DNA from: Absidia repens
Taxonomy: Eukaryota; Mucoromycota; Mucoromycetes; Mucorales; Cunninghamellaceae
NCBI GenBank assembly: GCA_002105175.1
Contig: MCGE01000017.1
Span: forward strand, 62,001-126,000
Length of the DNA stretch: 64,000 nucleotides
Direction of reading: 5' to 3'
Shown here one piece after another: positions 45,215 through 55,957 of the stretch (positions are counted from its first letter, which is position 1; each line of letters begins with the position of its first letter). The notes under the pieces were generated by a model, which was not told the origin of the DNA, made no database searches, and saw only the letters and a list, made by a program, of their open reading frames with translations. Made by a program: the position numbers and the translations under genes.

Positions 45215-48138
45215 ACAATCCCGCCTCCACAAAACCATAGCAATCACCAACCCAACAACAATATAAAATCCCAACATCCACAACAATCACACAATCTTAA
45301 TACTATGAATATTGAAGACCCTTTATTTAACCAAAAAGATGATATTGATCTATATGCTAATCCTACTACTACAAGATTAGATAAACCACCTCAAGTCCTT
45401 CATCAAGATCCACCCAAAATAATCAGTAAGAAAAGACGTACAAATGGATCCACAATATCTACACCTATTCAATATGTATCAAATGCTACACCAATGAATG
45501 AAGATGCTGAAATAAAAATCAAACCGACAAGAAGAAGATCGACACCCATTCCACCCGAAATCAAGTACAACATTACTGAAGATTTGTTGAATCGAAAAGC
45601 AGATATCGAAGTAGGAGATTTGATCCAAGCTTCACCCTTCTTGAAAAAACAATTACGTGATGCATGTCTACCCAAGAGAAGAAAGCAACCCATATCACTA
45701 AATTCCATAGAACAAGGTGAAATCGTAACGACAGCTGCGTATGCCAATGTATATGTTGGAGACAAAGAAGTCAAAGCGCTAATTGATTGTGGTGCTGCAA
45801 AGTCATGTATGTCGAGAACATTGATGAAAACGTTGGAAATGGAAATCGATTCGCCATCCACAAGTGTATTTACCCTTGGAAATGGAGCAAAACAGCCTAC
45901 CCTAGGAATAGTACTCGACGTCCCTATCAGAATTGGAAATGGTATCAGTATTCCTGTCAACATGGAAGTATTACCACAATGTCCTTCTCACCTAATTTTA
46001 GGAATCGACTGGCTAAATCATTCACAAGCCATAATCAACATCAAATTGGGAACCTTGACAGTCACCTATAAACAAAGAAGAATGGTTACTCCTATTACTT
46101 TCATCAAAACATCTTCAAAACCGCCTACCTTGAAGTCATCACAGATCATCTATAAGGAAGACCCACCGCCGACAGATCAACCAACCACAGTCAAACAACA
46201 AATTCAGGAGGATCAGTACAATGAAGAAGACGAAGAAGAAGACGAAGCAACAGAGGACGAAACAGAAGAAGAAGAATGGGAGCATGACGAAAAGACGAAT
46301 CAGAAGACGATGATCAAGAATTGTGTCAATTAACGTCAACCAAGCAACCAGAATGCACCCTACAAATAAGTCACGAAGAAGATTCACAAATAACGATTAG
46401 TACAAATGAAAATGGACTCACCCTTCCACCATATACAATATGCTCTATTGACGCATCTACACCTAATGATAACGCTATCCCAGAAATCACCTATATTCAA
46501 CCCAACACTACGTATGAAGACTACTTACGAGAAGATCAATTCATTGACATCAACATCACAGAAAACGATAAAGTGTATCCAGCAAATACGATTATAGCCC
46601 AACAGATGAATACAATAAATTTGGAAAGCGACGACGAACAAACAATAGGATACGAATTAGCACAAGTAGACATTGACGGTAGTACCTACGAACAACCACA
46701 AATAACGTTAGATCCAGATAAGAAAGCGAAACTACAGATAGGGGATATACCGCCCGACATATATGAATCCTTCATACAATTACTTACTGAATTCCAAGAT
46801 GTATTCGATTGGGATAATGACAAAATGGGAAGAACCACATTATTGGAGCATGAGATTATTCTGAAAGACAATATTCCACCTATCAGACATAGACCGTATC
46901 GTATGGCACCCGTGGAACAAGAATATTTGAAGCTTGAATTGGAGAGACTATGTAAGCTTGGCATCATCAAACCAGCAAGTACACCCTTCACTGCACCTAT
47001 CATATTAGTCAAAAAGAAGAATGGTGACTATCGTATGGTTGTAGATTATCGCAAACTAAACGCCCAAACTAAAGTAGACGCTTACCCATTGCCAAAAATC
47101 GATGACTTAATTGATGAACTAGGAAGTTCCCGTATATTCTCAGCTATGGACCTACGTTCAGGATTCCACCAAGTACCACTAAAACCAGAAAGCAAAGAAC
47201 TAACAGGCTTCATCACCAAGTTCGGTACCTATCAATATGAAATGTTACCCATGGGATTAGTAAACAGTCCTGCTACCTTTCAACGACTGATCGATATATG
47301 TTTTGGTACACTTATCAACAAGTGTCTAGTCGCTTACATTGATGACTTGAATATCCATTCCAAAACTTATCAGCAACACCTTGCGGATCTAAGACAAACA
47401 TTCATTTGTGCACGACACGGCGGACTTATGTTCAACGTCGACAAGTGCGTATTTTTCAAAGACGAATTAAAATTTTTGGGCTACATAATAACAAAAGACG
47501 GAATAAAGACGGACGAAGAAAAGATACAAAAAATTAAAAATTTCCCACCACCTACAACAATTAAACAAATTCGGAGTTTCATTGGACTAGCTTCCTACTA
47601 CAGAAGATTCATACAAAACTTTGCTGCCATTGCAAGACCTTTACATGAACAAACTAAGACCACCAAGAAGACCACCTGGGATCAAAAATCAACAGACGCC
47701 TTTAACACCTTAAAACAAAAATTGACCCATGCACCCGTACTTAAAAGAGCAGATTTCACAAGACCTTTCCTTATTGTATGTGACGCCTCTCAAATCGGAT
47801 TGGGTACCATACTTTCTCAGCTTGACGATGATGGAAAAGAACACCCGATAATATATGCAAGTCGTGGTTTGAAAAATAGTGAAAAGAATTATGGCGCTAC
47901 TAAATTAGAATGCCTAGCCCTAGTATGGAGCCTACAAATCTTTCGACCATATCTACTTGGAAAAAAATTCACAGTCATATCAGATCACTCACCTTTACGA
48001 TGGCTAGTACAATCTTCAAAAATATCTGGCATTGTAGCACGATGGATACAATACTTAGCAGAATACGAATTTGAAATCAAATACCGAAGCGGACGAAAAC
48101 AAGAATCAGCAGACTTTCTATCACGACTGGGATATTAA
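45182..48138 (+). pseudogene. pol: Protease-RT-RNase H of element 2, one frameshift
   Basis: In the -1 frame from gag. Protease motif ALIDCGAAKSCMS, then HLILGIDWLNHSQAII. The first frame ends at 46333 after EEWEHDEK and a few out-of-frame codons; homology with element 1 resumes in the frame carrying RT, consistent with a one-base deletion in the A run near 46296. RT motifs: KNGDYRMVVDYRKLN, SAMDLRSGFHQVPL, YIDDLNIHSK. RNase H: IVCDASQIGLGTILSQ, KLECLALVWSLQIFR, VISDHSPLRWL. Ends SRLGY-stop, exactly as in element 1. The frameshift lies at a different place from that in element 1, so the two lesions are independent. Confidence 0.9.
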
Positions 48139-48378
48139 ACACCCATGTTAAAAAAAAAAAAAATCAACCAAAGAAAAGAAATACACATCACATACGCGAA
48201 AAACATTAAATTTCGACCAACCAGGACGACGTCGTAAAAAGCTATCCTCAACAAAGAAACGAATTCAACAAGACAATATACAGCAACATACTCTGAACTT
48301 ATTTTAATATTCAACAAACACAATTCAATACTTTATTTTAAACGACATAATTGACGTTAACATTCGAACTCACACACA

Positions 48379-48543
48379 ATGGACGAACGAAAAATTACTC
48401 AGATCAAGTTTTACCTAAGACATTTACAACAATCAGCGAATGCTACAAAAAAGGAAAAAAGATATCTTTTACGAAATTCATCGAAATACATAATGGAGAA
48501 TGAAACGTTATACTACTTTAACGTCAAACAACAATATCAATGA
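48379..48543 (+). pseudogene. Truncated integrase start of element 2
   Basis: 54 codons from ATG 48379 (MDERKITQIKFYLRHLQQ) homologous to the first residues of the element 1 integrase (KKEKRYLLRNSSKYIMEN against KKERNFILRNSNKFIVKE). It is cut before the zinc domain by a deletion reaching almost to the 3' LTR. The start lies 240 bp after the RNase H stop, with a 14-nt A run (48150-48163) and in-frame stops between. Confidence 0.85.
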
Positions 48544-48579
48544 AGTCGATGGTGGACCATCTCTAGTTGGCCTGTGGGA

Positions 48580-49143
48580 TGTGACGGTTGAACCCAACCT
48601 TGAAAATCGTTTGGGATGAAACAAAGACGCCTGACGGTCGGAGTGGAGGTGTGCGTGCCGCACGCTCAGTTTTGGTTTCGTGCGTGAAGCATGAAACATT
48701 ATAAAAATTTAGTATAAATACCTTCAAAAATTTCAAAAGAAAAAATAATTATTATATTTTAATCACTTTTTAATATCTTTACTTTTTAATAAATTCATTA
48801 CAAAGGTTTTTTTAAACCTCCCAACTTGTTGACTTCCTTTTATTCCTCACTTTGGAATACTTTTATTATATCTTTTGACAGCTGAGTCTGAATCTCGCTT
48901 CACTTTATTTTTTTGACTTGATTTAAGTCACTACTTATTTTATTGACCTCATTATTTTCATCTTTGAAAATAATACATCCTCACTTGGACTCTCAAGTTT
49001 AGTCCTTTATTATCTTTAAGCCTTTGAAGCTACAATCGGTTGAACTTAATCCTAAAAAGTTCTGGTGCTCACTCTATAAAAAAAATAAAAACCTACAAAA
49101 ACAATTTTCAGTTACGACCTAACAACCAAAATTAGCCGTAACA
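48580..49143 (+). repeat. 3' LTR of element 2
   Basis: Differs from the 5' LTR at two visible positions. It ends 19 bp before the tRNA-Gly 3' end. Confidence 0.93.
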
Positions 49144-49162
49144 GTAGTGAGAAGCAAAAGAA

Positions 49163-49233
49163 TGCATCAACTGGGACTCGAACCCAGGCCATCAGCTTGG
49201 AAGGCTAATATTCTACCCTTAAACTATTGATGC
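49163..49233 (-). tRNA. tRNA-Gly (anticodon TCC)
   Basis: 71 nt with discriminator A. The acceptor stem GCATCAA/TTGATGC is perfect. The anticodon arm is TTAGC-CTTCCAA-GCTGA with anticodon TCC (glycine GGA). The T arm TGGGTTCGAGTCCCA contains the B box GGTTCGAGTCC, and the A box is degenerate. No intron. Downstream on the minus strand a TTTT terminator (plus 49156-49159) lies 3 bp from the end. The retrotransposons are inserted just beyond it. Confidence 0.95.
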
Positions 49234-49860
49234 TCCGATAAAAGTTGCATTAAAAACTTCTATTTGAGCCCAATTGTTTACTCCAGCCAATCAGAGCTCT
49301 TCTTTAGCTAGAATACAGGTATTTTCCCTTTTTGTTAGTTTGTGACCCCTGACTAGTAGTACATAGCTTCTTTCATCACTTATAGCAACTTTCTTTATTT
49401 ATTATTTTTTTGGGTCATGAATGACTGTCTTTATTTTTATTTATCAGGGTGTTGAATTTTGAATTCGAATAAAAAATCATCTTTTTCTCTCTACCTTATT
49501 TTTTTTGGTGACTCAAATTGATCGGTTATCGTGCTTTTTGGACCCCCTCGAGCCGCGTGAATTGGCTGGCGACCTATCCACCAATAAAATTTAGCTATTA
49601 TTTGAAACTCCTCTTAGCTTTACCCCACTTTTATTTATCTCACGCACTTCTCCCTTTTTCCTTTTCTCTTTACTTCTATTCCACTCATTCTCTTCACATC
49701 ATTCCTACCCTTTTATTTCCCCTTTTTATTATTTTTGCTTTAATGTACTGTAGTCTATTTTTATTTTTAGTTTATTGATTTTGTACATTGTTGAGCCAAC
49801 CTTAGATTAGCTGACATTATTATTTTGTGTCTCCTCACTAGAATAGCTTTAAGGAAGACA
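49234..49860. other. tRNA-Gly upstream flank, nothing else recognised
   Basis: T-rich DNA. Short ORFs such as 49518-49778 are low complexity and unsupported. Confidence 0.5.
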
Positions 49861-49869
49861 GACTTCAAT

Positions 49870-50525
49870 TTAATAAACGCTCTGGCGCTCCGCTGGAGCT
49901 TTTGGAAATCTTTCGATTTACTGGGTGTCACAGTTTTTGGTTAAAGTGTGGGTTTCGATGGGATAGGATTAAAGCCTCCGCCATTTCGCACTTTGGTGGG
50001 CCCCTTGGGGCCCAACCGTCGTGCTCAGCGCGTCGTCAATGGGTTTTTTATGTGTGCTGAAAAAAAAAAAAAGTAGTGAAGGGATAAGAGTCTCCGTCAT
50101 TTCACACTATGGTGGGCAGCCCCTTGGGGCCCGACCGTCGTGCTCAGCGCGTCGTCAATAGATACTTTTTAAAAAAAAATGGAAGGTCGAAAAATAGGGT
50201 GACTGAACCATTCGCACTCCGCCTCTCATGGATTTAAATTTTCTGTTGGCCTTTTTTTTTTTTCTTCCTCTTTCTTTCTTTTCTTTTTTTTTTTAGAACA
50301 TCAACTTCAACTGCGGATTTAGTGATCTTGGATTAGTGGTTAGAACTTGAATCAGGGGTCTTTTGAGAAGTGCAATGCAAACATCATGGGGAAACCCTTC
50401 CATTTTGGATTCGTGATCTTCGACCGTCATCAAATTAGTATTCATTTTAGAATGGTGTCATTAGCTCAGCTTAGCGTTAGTTATCATAGTTTATATTGCA
50501 TCTATATCAGAATTAAACATGTCTT
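49870..50525 (+). repeat. Dispersed repeat family, copy C
   Basis: The fullest copy. Left hairpin-like GCGCTCCGCTGGAGC, then the palindrome GGGCCCCTTGGGGCCC with CCGTCGTGCTCAGCGCGTCG (about 49990-50040). The GC-rich block is duplicated (about 50085-50160). Poly-pyrimidine, GTGATCTTGGATTAGTGG and CATCATGGGGAAACCC follow. Confidence 0.7.
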
Positions 50526-51665
50526 GTCTATTTACAATTATTCTCTTTTATGCCTTTCATTGTCTCGCTGAATGGGCATGGCATATGTGCGTGGAAAAAA
50601 AAAAGCCGGTGTGTGTGGGGGGGAGGGGGGTTTATGCGTAGAAAAAAAAAACCGCAGCTCGTTGTGTAAAATGCTACGTACAGTTGCCAAAAAAAAACCT
50701 CAACATTGTAACAGCGACATGAATACGGTGATATGAGTGGAGAAAATGGATGGAAAATACAAAGTCAGAGAGGTTTTAAGTGATGTGAGTGGAGGAAATG
50801 GATGTAAATTTCAAAGTCATAGATCTTTAAGGATTTGGACCATGCTCTTTTTAATATATTGATAAACAACGTCTTATTCTCCTTCAGTCATTTTGCCCCC
50901 AACCCATTTTTTATTACTGTCATAAATGATTAGTAGTGTAGTGGTATATAAACCAATTCCTCCTTTTTCCTAAACGGACCTTGTCTCTTAGTTTTACGTT
51001 AGACTTGACAAATTCTTCATTATCTTAAAATCGTCGTTTCGTTTTCGTTCTTTTATTTATTTATTTATTTATTTATTTCAGTTGATTTTTATGGTTTTAT
51101 CTTAATTTATTTTATACATCGCCACTCTAATCTCGATTATTTATGACGGATGTGTTGTATACCAACACATTCACCTATCATCCATCTATCCATCTGCCTT
51201 ATATCTTTTCATATATATATATCTATATATCCCTACACTTATTCTTATATCTTAGTTCATGCACATGCGATCATTCTATAATACGTAATTCAGACCCCGA
51301 ATCACCACTACATAAATTCCCATCATATTCCTCACCCCTATTTTTACGTGCACACATACCTGTACCATCACAATAATATAAGCAAGACAATACATTTGAA
51401 TAGAAATAAAAAAATGATCACAATACTTGATAACAAGTCCCATTTTATTTAATAATATAACAACCAGTATTTTACCCCGCCCAAGAATAATTTGCACTAA
51501 CGCTACCCTACCATCAAGAGCGAAATGCAGAGGAGACAGACGACAAAATATTCTTTAGTGGACTATTTTTTTTACACAAACACATGAACTCACACTCCAG
51601 ATTTTACTCATGTCCGTTCAATGAGGCAATAAAAGGCATGGAGGAGATGACTGGTAAAAAGACAA
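50526..51665. other. Unique intergenic sequence between inverted repeat copies
   Basis: About 1.1 kb without recognised genes. It holds a (TTTA)n tract near 51053-51080 and a TA-rich tract near 51210. Confidence 0.5.
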
Positions 51666-51669
51666 AACA

Positions 51670-52350
51670 TGTTTAATTCAGATATGTATACAGTGTAAAC
51701 TATGGTAACTAACACTAACTCGAGTTAACGGCACTATTCTACAATGAAGGCTAATCTAGTGGAAGTTAAAAATCGAATCTAAAATGGAAGGGTTCCCCAT
51801 AGTTTGTTTTGCATTTTTAAAAATGCCTCTAATTCAAGTTTTAACACTAATCCTAGATCACCAGTATTCCAATGAGCCTTGCCACCATGTCATTCAGACT
51901 TTGATGGAAAAAATAAAAAAAAGAGGGGGCAAGAAGAGAAAAAAATAGAAAGAAAAAATGCGGAGCCTGAATCATCCAGACTCTTTTTTCTATGTCAAAT
52001 CAGAGACATGTGAACAAAAATTAAATGAAGGGCGATCGCCATAATTACCGTAGTGGTTTGTAAACCAATATAATTTCGTTTTTCGTTCCAGTGGAAAGGC
52101 ATTTGCAACTCCTACATAATCAAATCCTAATCTCTCCGGCACATTTCAAGTAAGCTAGTATTTCAACACACAAAAAATACCCATTGACGACACGCTGAGC
52201 ACGGCGGTTAGGCCCCAAGGACCATAGTGCCACATGGTGGAGTTTTTAATCCCATCCCATTAACACCCTCACTCAGTAAAGAAAACTCTGACACCGAGTA
52301 AATCGATAGATTTCCAAAAGCTCCAGCGGAGCGCCAGAGTGTTTAATACT
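51670..52350 (-). repeat. Dispersed repeat family, copy D
   Basis: A reverse-orientation copy with GGAAGGGTTCCCCAT, CCTAGATCACCAGTATTCC, GCACGGCGGTTAGGCCCCAA and the terminal CCAAAAGCTCCAGCGGAGCG. With copy C it makes a large inverted pair around 1.1 kb of unique DNA. Confidence 0.7.
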
Positions 52351-53783
52351 TAGTGAATTAGGCAACCATGCAAAATGAACCAATGACATAAAACAAATAA
52401 CAATATTATAAAAAAGAATATGAAATTTCAAGGGCCTTCCGGAACTAACAACATATTGATACTAGATTCATTCCAGTACAATATGCACCATTATTTCTTT
52501 CTTTGAGCGGGGACATTTCTTTTTCTTTTTTCTTTTTCTATGCGTCTAAAATACTTTTTGGCAACAGCTACAATCAACACTTTTCAACGTTCAATTCTCA
52601 CAATTTAGGCAATACTTGTTTTTGGCACTTTTTCTTTTCCAATGAGTTATAACAGCAGTTCTCTTTTGAGAAACTAGATTCAGCACTCTGTTCAACTTCT
52701 CAATTCCTTTTTAAAAGAAACAACCAAAGAAAAAAAAATAGCACAGGGCTTGCATACATTGCAGATAAAATAATAAAGCTGCCTGGAGACAAAAGTAAAA
52801 AAGTGGTAAATCAATAACATTTATTATATCATACTAATAACTATCATATTATATCTAATCTACGGGGTGTTTTCTATGGGTGCTATATAAACCATATTGA
52901 GCCCAACCAGCAAGCTGTATCAAACATCGATATAAAGAGTATTACGTAGCAAAAACATGCTATCCATTCCAAAACCATAATCAAAGAATGACAACTTGAG
53001 CCCACCTTCACATTAATATTCCACACCAGGAGCATGTTTTCAACTAGTCTGTTTATCTCTAATAAAATTCAGGTCACCACACATGCCCTACCTCTTCATC
53101 ACATATCAATTTGAAATGTATTAAATCCTAGGTTCCTCTAAATCTAACAGAAATCATACTCCATGATCACCAAATTCTCGGAGGACATCATTGTGAGAAA
53201 AAAGAAAACGAGAAAAACCTAGAAAAGACGACCCTTAAAATTAAATTGAACCCCGCATTTTTGGCCAGAGCATTTTGGTCCCCGTAAACTTTTTTCCAGA
53301 GTGCCCCATTCTTTCATCCTCTAAGAGAAGAAGAAAATCAAACAAAGGAAAATTATATCCACGAGTGATAATAAATGTCTTTATTCAGAAAAAAAAAAGT
53401 GGGTATCATAATTTCTAATTACAAAATGCAACCGCCGTTCGCGTATAATTGTGTGTGGCCAGTGGCCCCCACACACCCAAAAAAAAAAGTGCTCTTTTGT
53501 CTCAATTGAAACTTTTTTTTTTCGGTTTTCTTTATATATATATATATATGGACAAAATAAAATATACAAGAATGAGTTTTCTGACCTCGGTTGTTTGTTT
53601 GACAATGTATCGAGACTAAATCATTGAAATACCGCCGCATGGTTTTGGCTGATTTTGGGTTTCGCATAAAAAAAATTTTTTTTTTGCTTATTCTATAAAG
53701 AGGATTGTTTTAACCCAGGGTATTTTGCTTCTTTATCTCTTTTTTATTTTTCAACTTTACAAAACCAAATCTACAACAACAAA
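52351..53783. other. Intergenic region upstream of RTC3
   Basis: About 1.4 kb. No gene recognised. A (TA)n tract lies at 53532-53549, and there is a pyrimidine-rich stretch directly before the RTC3 start. Confidence 0.45.
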
Positions 53784-54260
53784 ATGGGTGCAAACATGAA
53801 AAACGGACAAAATATCACAGCCTCTGATATACGTGAAGGTACTTGCAAGATCGTCTACAAAGGTGAAACTGGTGAAGAATTTTATGTGATTGCTATCCCT
53901 GATATGCTGAAATTATGGAAAACGAACAAGACTATTCCTCTCGTTGATGTTGTTCAATGTATGTATTGATATTTATTGTATGTCAAGGATTTATGCAATG
54001 CAAAGTTAACCATTCTTCTAATATATAATTTGTATTTGCATATGTAGCTTTCGATATTTTCACTAGCCCAGCTGGTGGAAATGTGTTTCCGGCTGACCAT
54101 CCTTCAAAGGGTCAATTAGAGTAAGGTGGAACAAAGAGAGAAACAAATTCTCAGACTAACAACTTCATCTTTTACTTAAAATAGAAATACCTTCAAGACA
54201 TCAAACACCGACGAAGTTGTTCGATTTATTGTTGAAAATGGAACGTCAAAGAACTTTTAG
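53784..54260 (+). CDS. RTC3: SBDS N-terminal-domain protein, Rtc3 type
   Basis: A small protein with only the N-terminal (FYSH) fold of the SBDS/Sdo1 ribosome-maturation family; yeast Rtc3 is implicated in RNA metabolism and stress. Three exons, 53784-53958, 54048-54120 and 54185-54260, give 107 residues. Visible family features: KIVYKGETGEEFYVIAI, IPLVDVVQSFDIFTSPAGG, and the C-terminal helix DEVVRFIVENGTSKNF. It lacks the middle and C-terminal SBDS domains, so it is not Sdo1. The length matches the fungal Rtc3 family. The start is the first ATG after the pyrimidine-rich leader (ACAAAATGGG). Confidence 0.9.
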
Positions 54261-54486
54261 AATATAAGCATTTGTTAGTTACAATGACAGACAGAAATAA
54301 AAATATATTTATACATGTTTTTTTTTTTGTACCTCTCCCTGCCTCCCTTTCGAAAACAAGATATGAAAACTGGCATGTCTTCTTTTTTATTCCTGGTCTC
54401 TTCTCTTTCCTCCCTCCTTTTTTTTTTTTTTTTTTACTTCTCTGTCAATCTCCCATTTTTTTATTTCTCCTTTACTTGATCCTCCA

Positions 54487-55695
54487 ATGTCATCATCACC
54501 AACATCATACTATGCAAGTGACTCCATGTCTTCAGATTACCAATATTATTCGGGCCACCATCGGCCATCAACAGCAAGTACTGAGCTGACAGCTATGGAA
54601 ACTGGCGACGAACTACGCTCATCGTATATCATGAGCGACACTGACTCGGATAAGGATCTGGTGATACACTCTCTCAACGAGTCGTTGCTTATTCACAAGG
54701 ACATTATGGAAAAGATACATGCTGACAAGGAAGCCTACGTTGCACAATTGAACAAGGAACGTCACGAAGAACTGAAAGACATTGAACGGACAAAGCAAAC
54801 TCTGGAAGAACAAATGGATCGATACAATAAGCTGGATGCAGCCTACACGGCCTTACGTCGAGACTTGGATACAAAGAAGGATGACTATCAGCGAATGGAG
54901 GCCAAGTTTTATGCACATGTTAAATCAATCAAGGCAACAGATGATGATCTATCAACAATACAGCATGAAATCAGTCACCTATCAAGTCAACTCAACAATC
55001 TTTGCATGGTTCTCAAGGCTAAGATGGATGTCCAAGCAGGCTCTACATTTCTATTGAACAAATACAGCGATATGGGCAAGCTTTTGAAAATCCACTTTGA
55101 TAAGAACAACAGCAATGGCAGTGATAATGGCGACGACGATGGCGATACTGGCAGCGGACACGATGATACATCATTTTTACTGGAAACACGCCACATTACT
55201 ATGTTTACTGAAAAAATGATTATGGAAATGCTGGTGGAACACATCTTTGATCAACCATTACATATCGGTGTGTCTATCAATCAAGCTTATAATCATGTGG
55301 ATACCTGGATGCGGAGATACAATGGCGACTGGGCACGACGGTTTAGGCAGCAAATGAACGCGTTGTTGGCCAATCAAGCACAACATCACGACGAACGGAA
55401 AGATATAGAACAAGCTAGCGAAGCCTTGGTGGATGGTATCTTGCATCAACTTGGTCACATCTATCCTGAGTTACAAAATGAAAGCAGCTACACGAATAAT
55501 CAACGGAAGAAAATCAGCAATATTGTGACAAGGACGGCAAGACTACACTTAGCGATGAAAGGACAAGATATTGAAATCAGGCATCAGTCTATTCAAGAAG
55601 GTGGTTTGGCGGCGTTTGACTCGACAATCATGAAGGCGGATGGCAAAGGCAAACCAGATGGTCAAGTTTTATTGGTTATATGCCCCCATTTCTAG
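54487..55695 (+). CDS. Uncharacterised coiled-coil protein
   Basis: A single-exon ORF of 402 residues (MSSSPTSYYASDSM). I do not recognise the family. A disordered Ser/Thr/Tyr-rich N-terminus is followed by a long charged coiled coil at about residues 60-190 (EKIHADKEAYVAQLNKERHE onward). Next come an acidic Asn/Asp/Gly linker (NGDDDGDTGSG) and a helical C-terminal domain with LLETRHITMFTEKMIMEML and VDTWMRRYNGDWARRFRQ. It ends VLLVICPHF. Codon use and length look like a real gene, and it has clear 5' and 3' gaps (about 225 bp after RTC3, 260 bp before the importin). A structural or cytoskeletal role is only suggested by the coiled coil. Confidence 0.75.
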   Translation: MSSSPTSYYASDSMSSDYQYYSGHHRPSTASTELTAMETGDELRSSYIMSDTDSDKDLVIHSLNESLLIHKDIMEKIHADKEAYVAQLNKERHEELKDIERTKQTLEEQMDRYNKLDAAYTALRRDLDTKKDDYQRMEAKFYAHVKSIKATDDDLSTIQHEISHLSSQLNNLCMVLKAKMDVQAGSTFLLNKYSDMGKLLKIHFDKNNSNGSDNGDDDGDTGSGHDDTSFLLETRHITMFTEKMIMEMLVEHIFDQPLHIGVSINQAYNHVDTWMRRYNGDWARRFRQQMNALLANQAQHHDERKDIEQASEALVDGILHQLGHIYPELQNESSYTNNQRKKISNIVTRTARLHLAMKGQDIEIRHQSIQEGGLAAFDSTIMKADGKGKPDGQVLLVICPHF

Positions 55696-55957
55696 CCGTA
55701 GATCCAAATGATAATGAATATAGTTTTAGTATACATGGAAAAGTTTACTGTGTTTGATGATTTGATTACAATAAAAACCTTATTTCCACTGTCCCTCTTT
55801 ATTTTATTGATGTTGTACTATCCTTTTTTTGTCTTCTAAAGAAAATTTTTTCTTCTTTGTGATCGTCGGGAAGTGAAATTTCATTGTCTCTCTCTATCTT
55901 TTTTTTTTCGTGTTTATATTCTTCTTCCTCTTTCCTCCTTCACTTTATCTTTACACA

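Larger units (their letters stand above)
43501..49143 (+). mobile_element. Ty3-like LTR retrotransposon, element 2 (integrase-deleted)
   Basis: 5,643 bp. LTRs 43501-44064 and 48580-49143 are both 564 bp; I count two substitutions between them. TSD GTAG lies at 43497-43500 and 49144-49147. It shares with element 1 the PBS, the gag type without zinc knuckle, the frameshift signal and the pol order. The RT frame has one shift near 46296. The integrase is cut after 54 codons, with 36 bp of other sequence before the 3' LTR. It is therefore a young copy that must have been mobilised with help from another element, unless the deletion happened after insertion. Confidence 0.93.
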
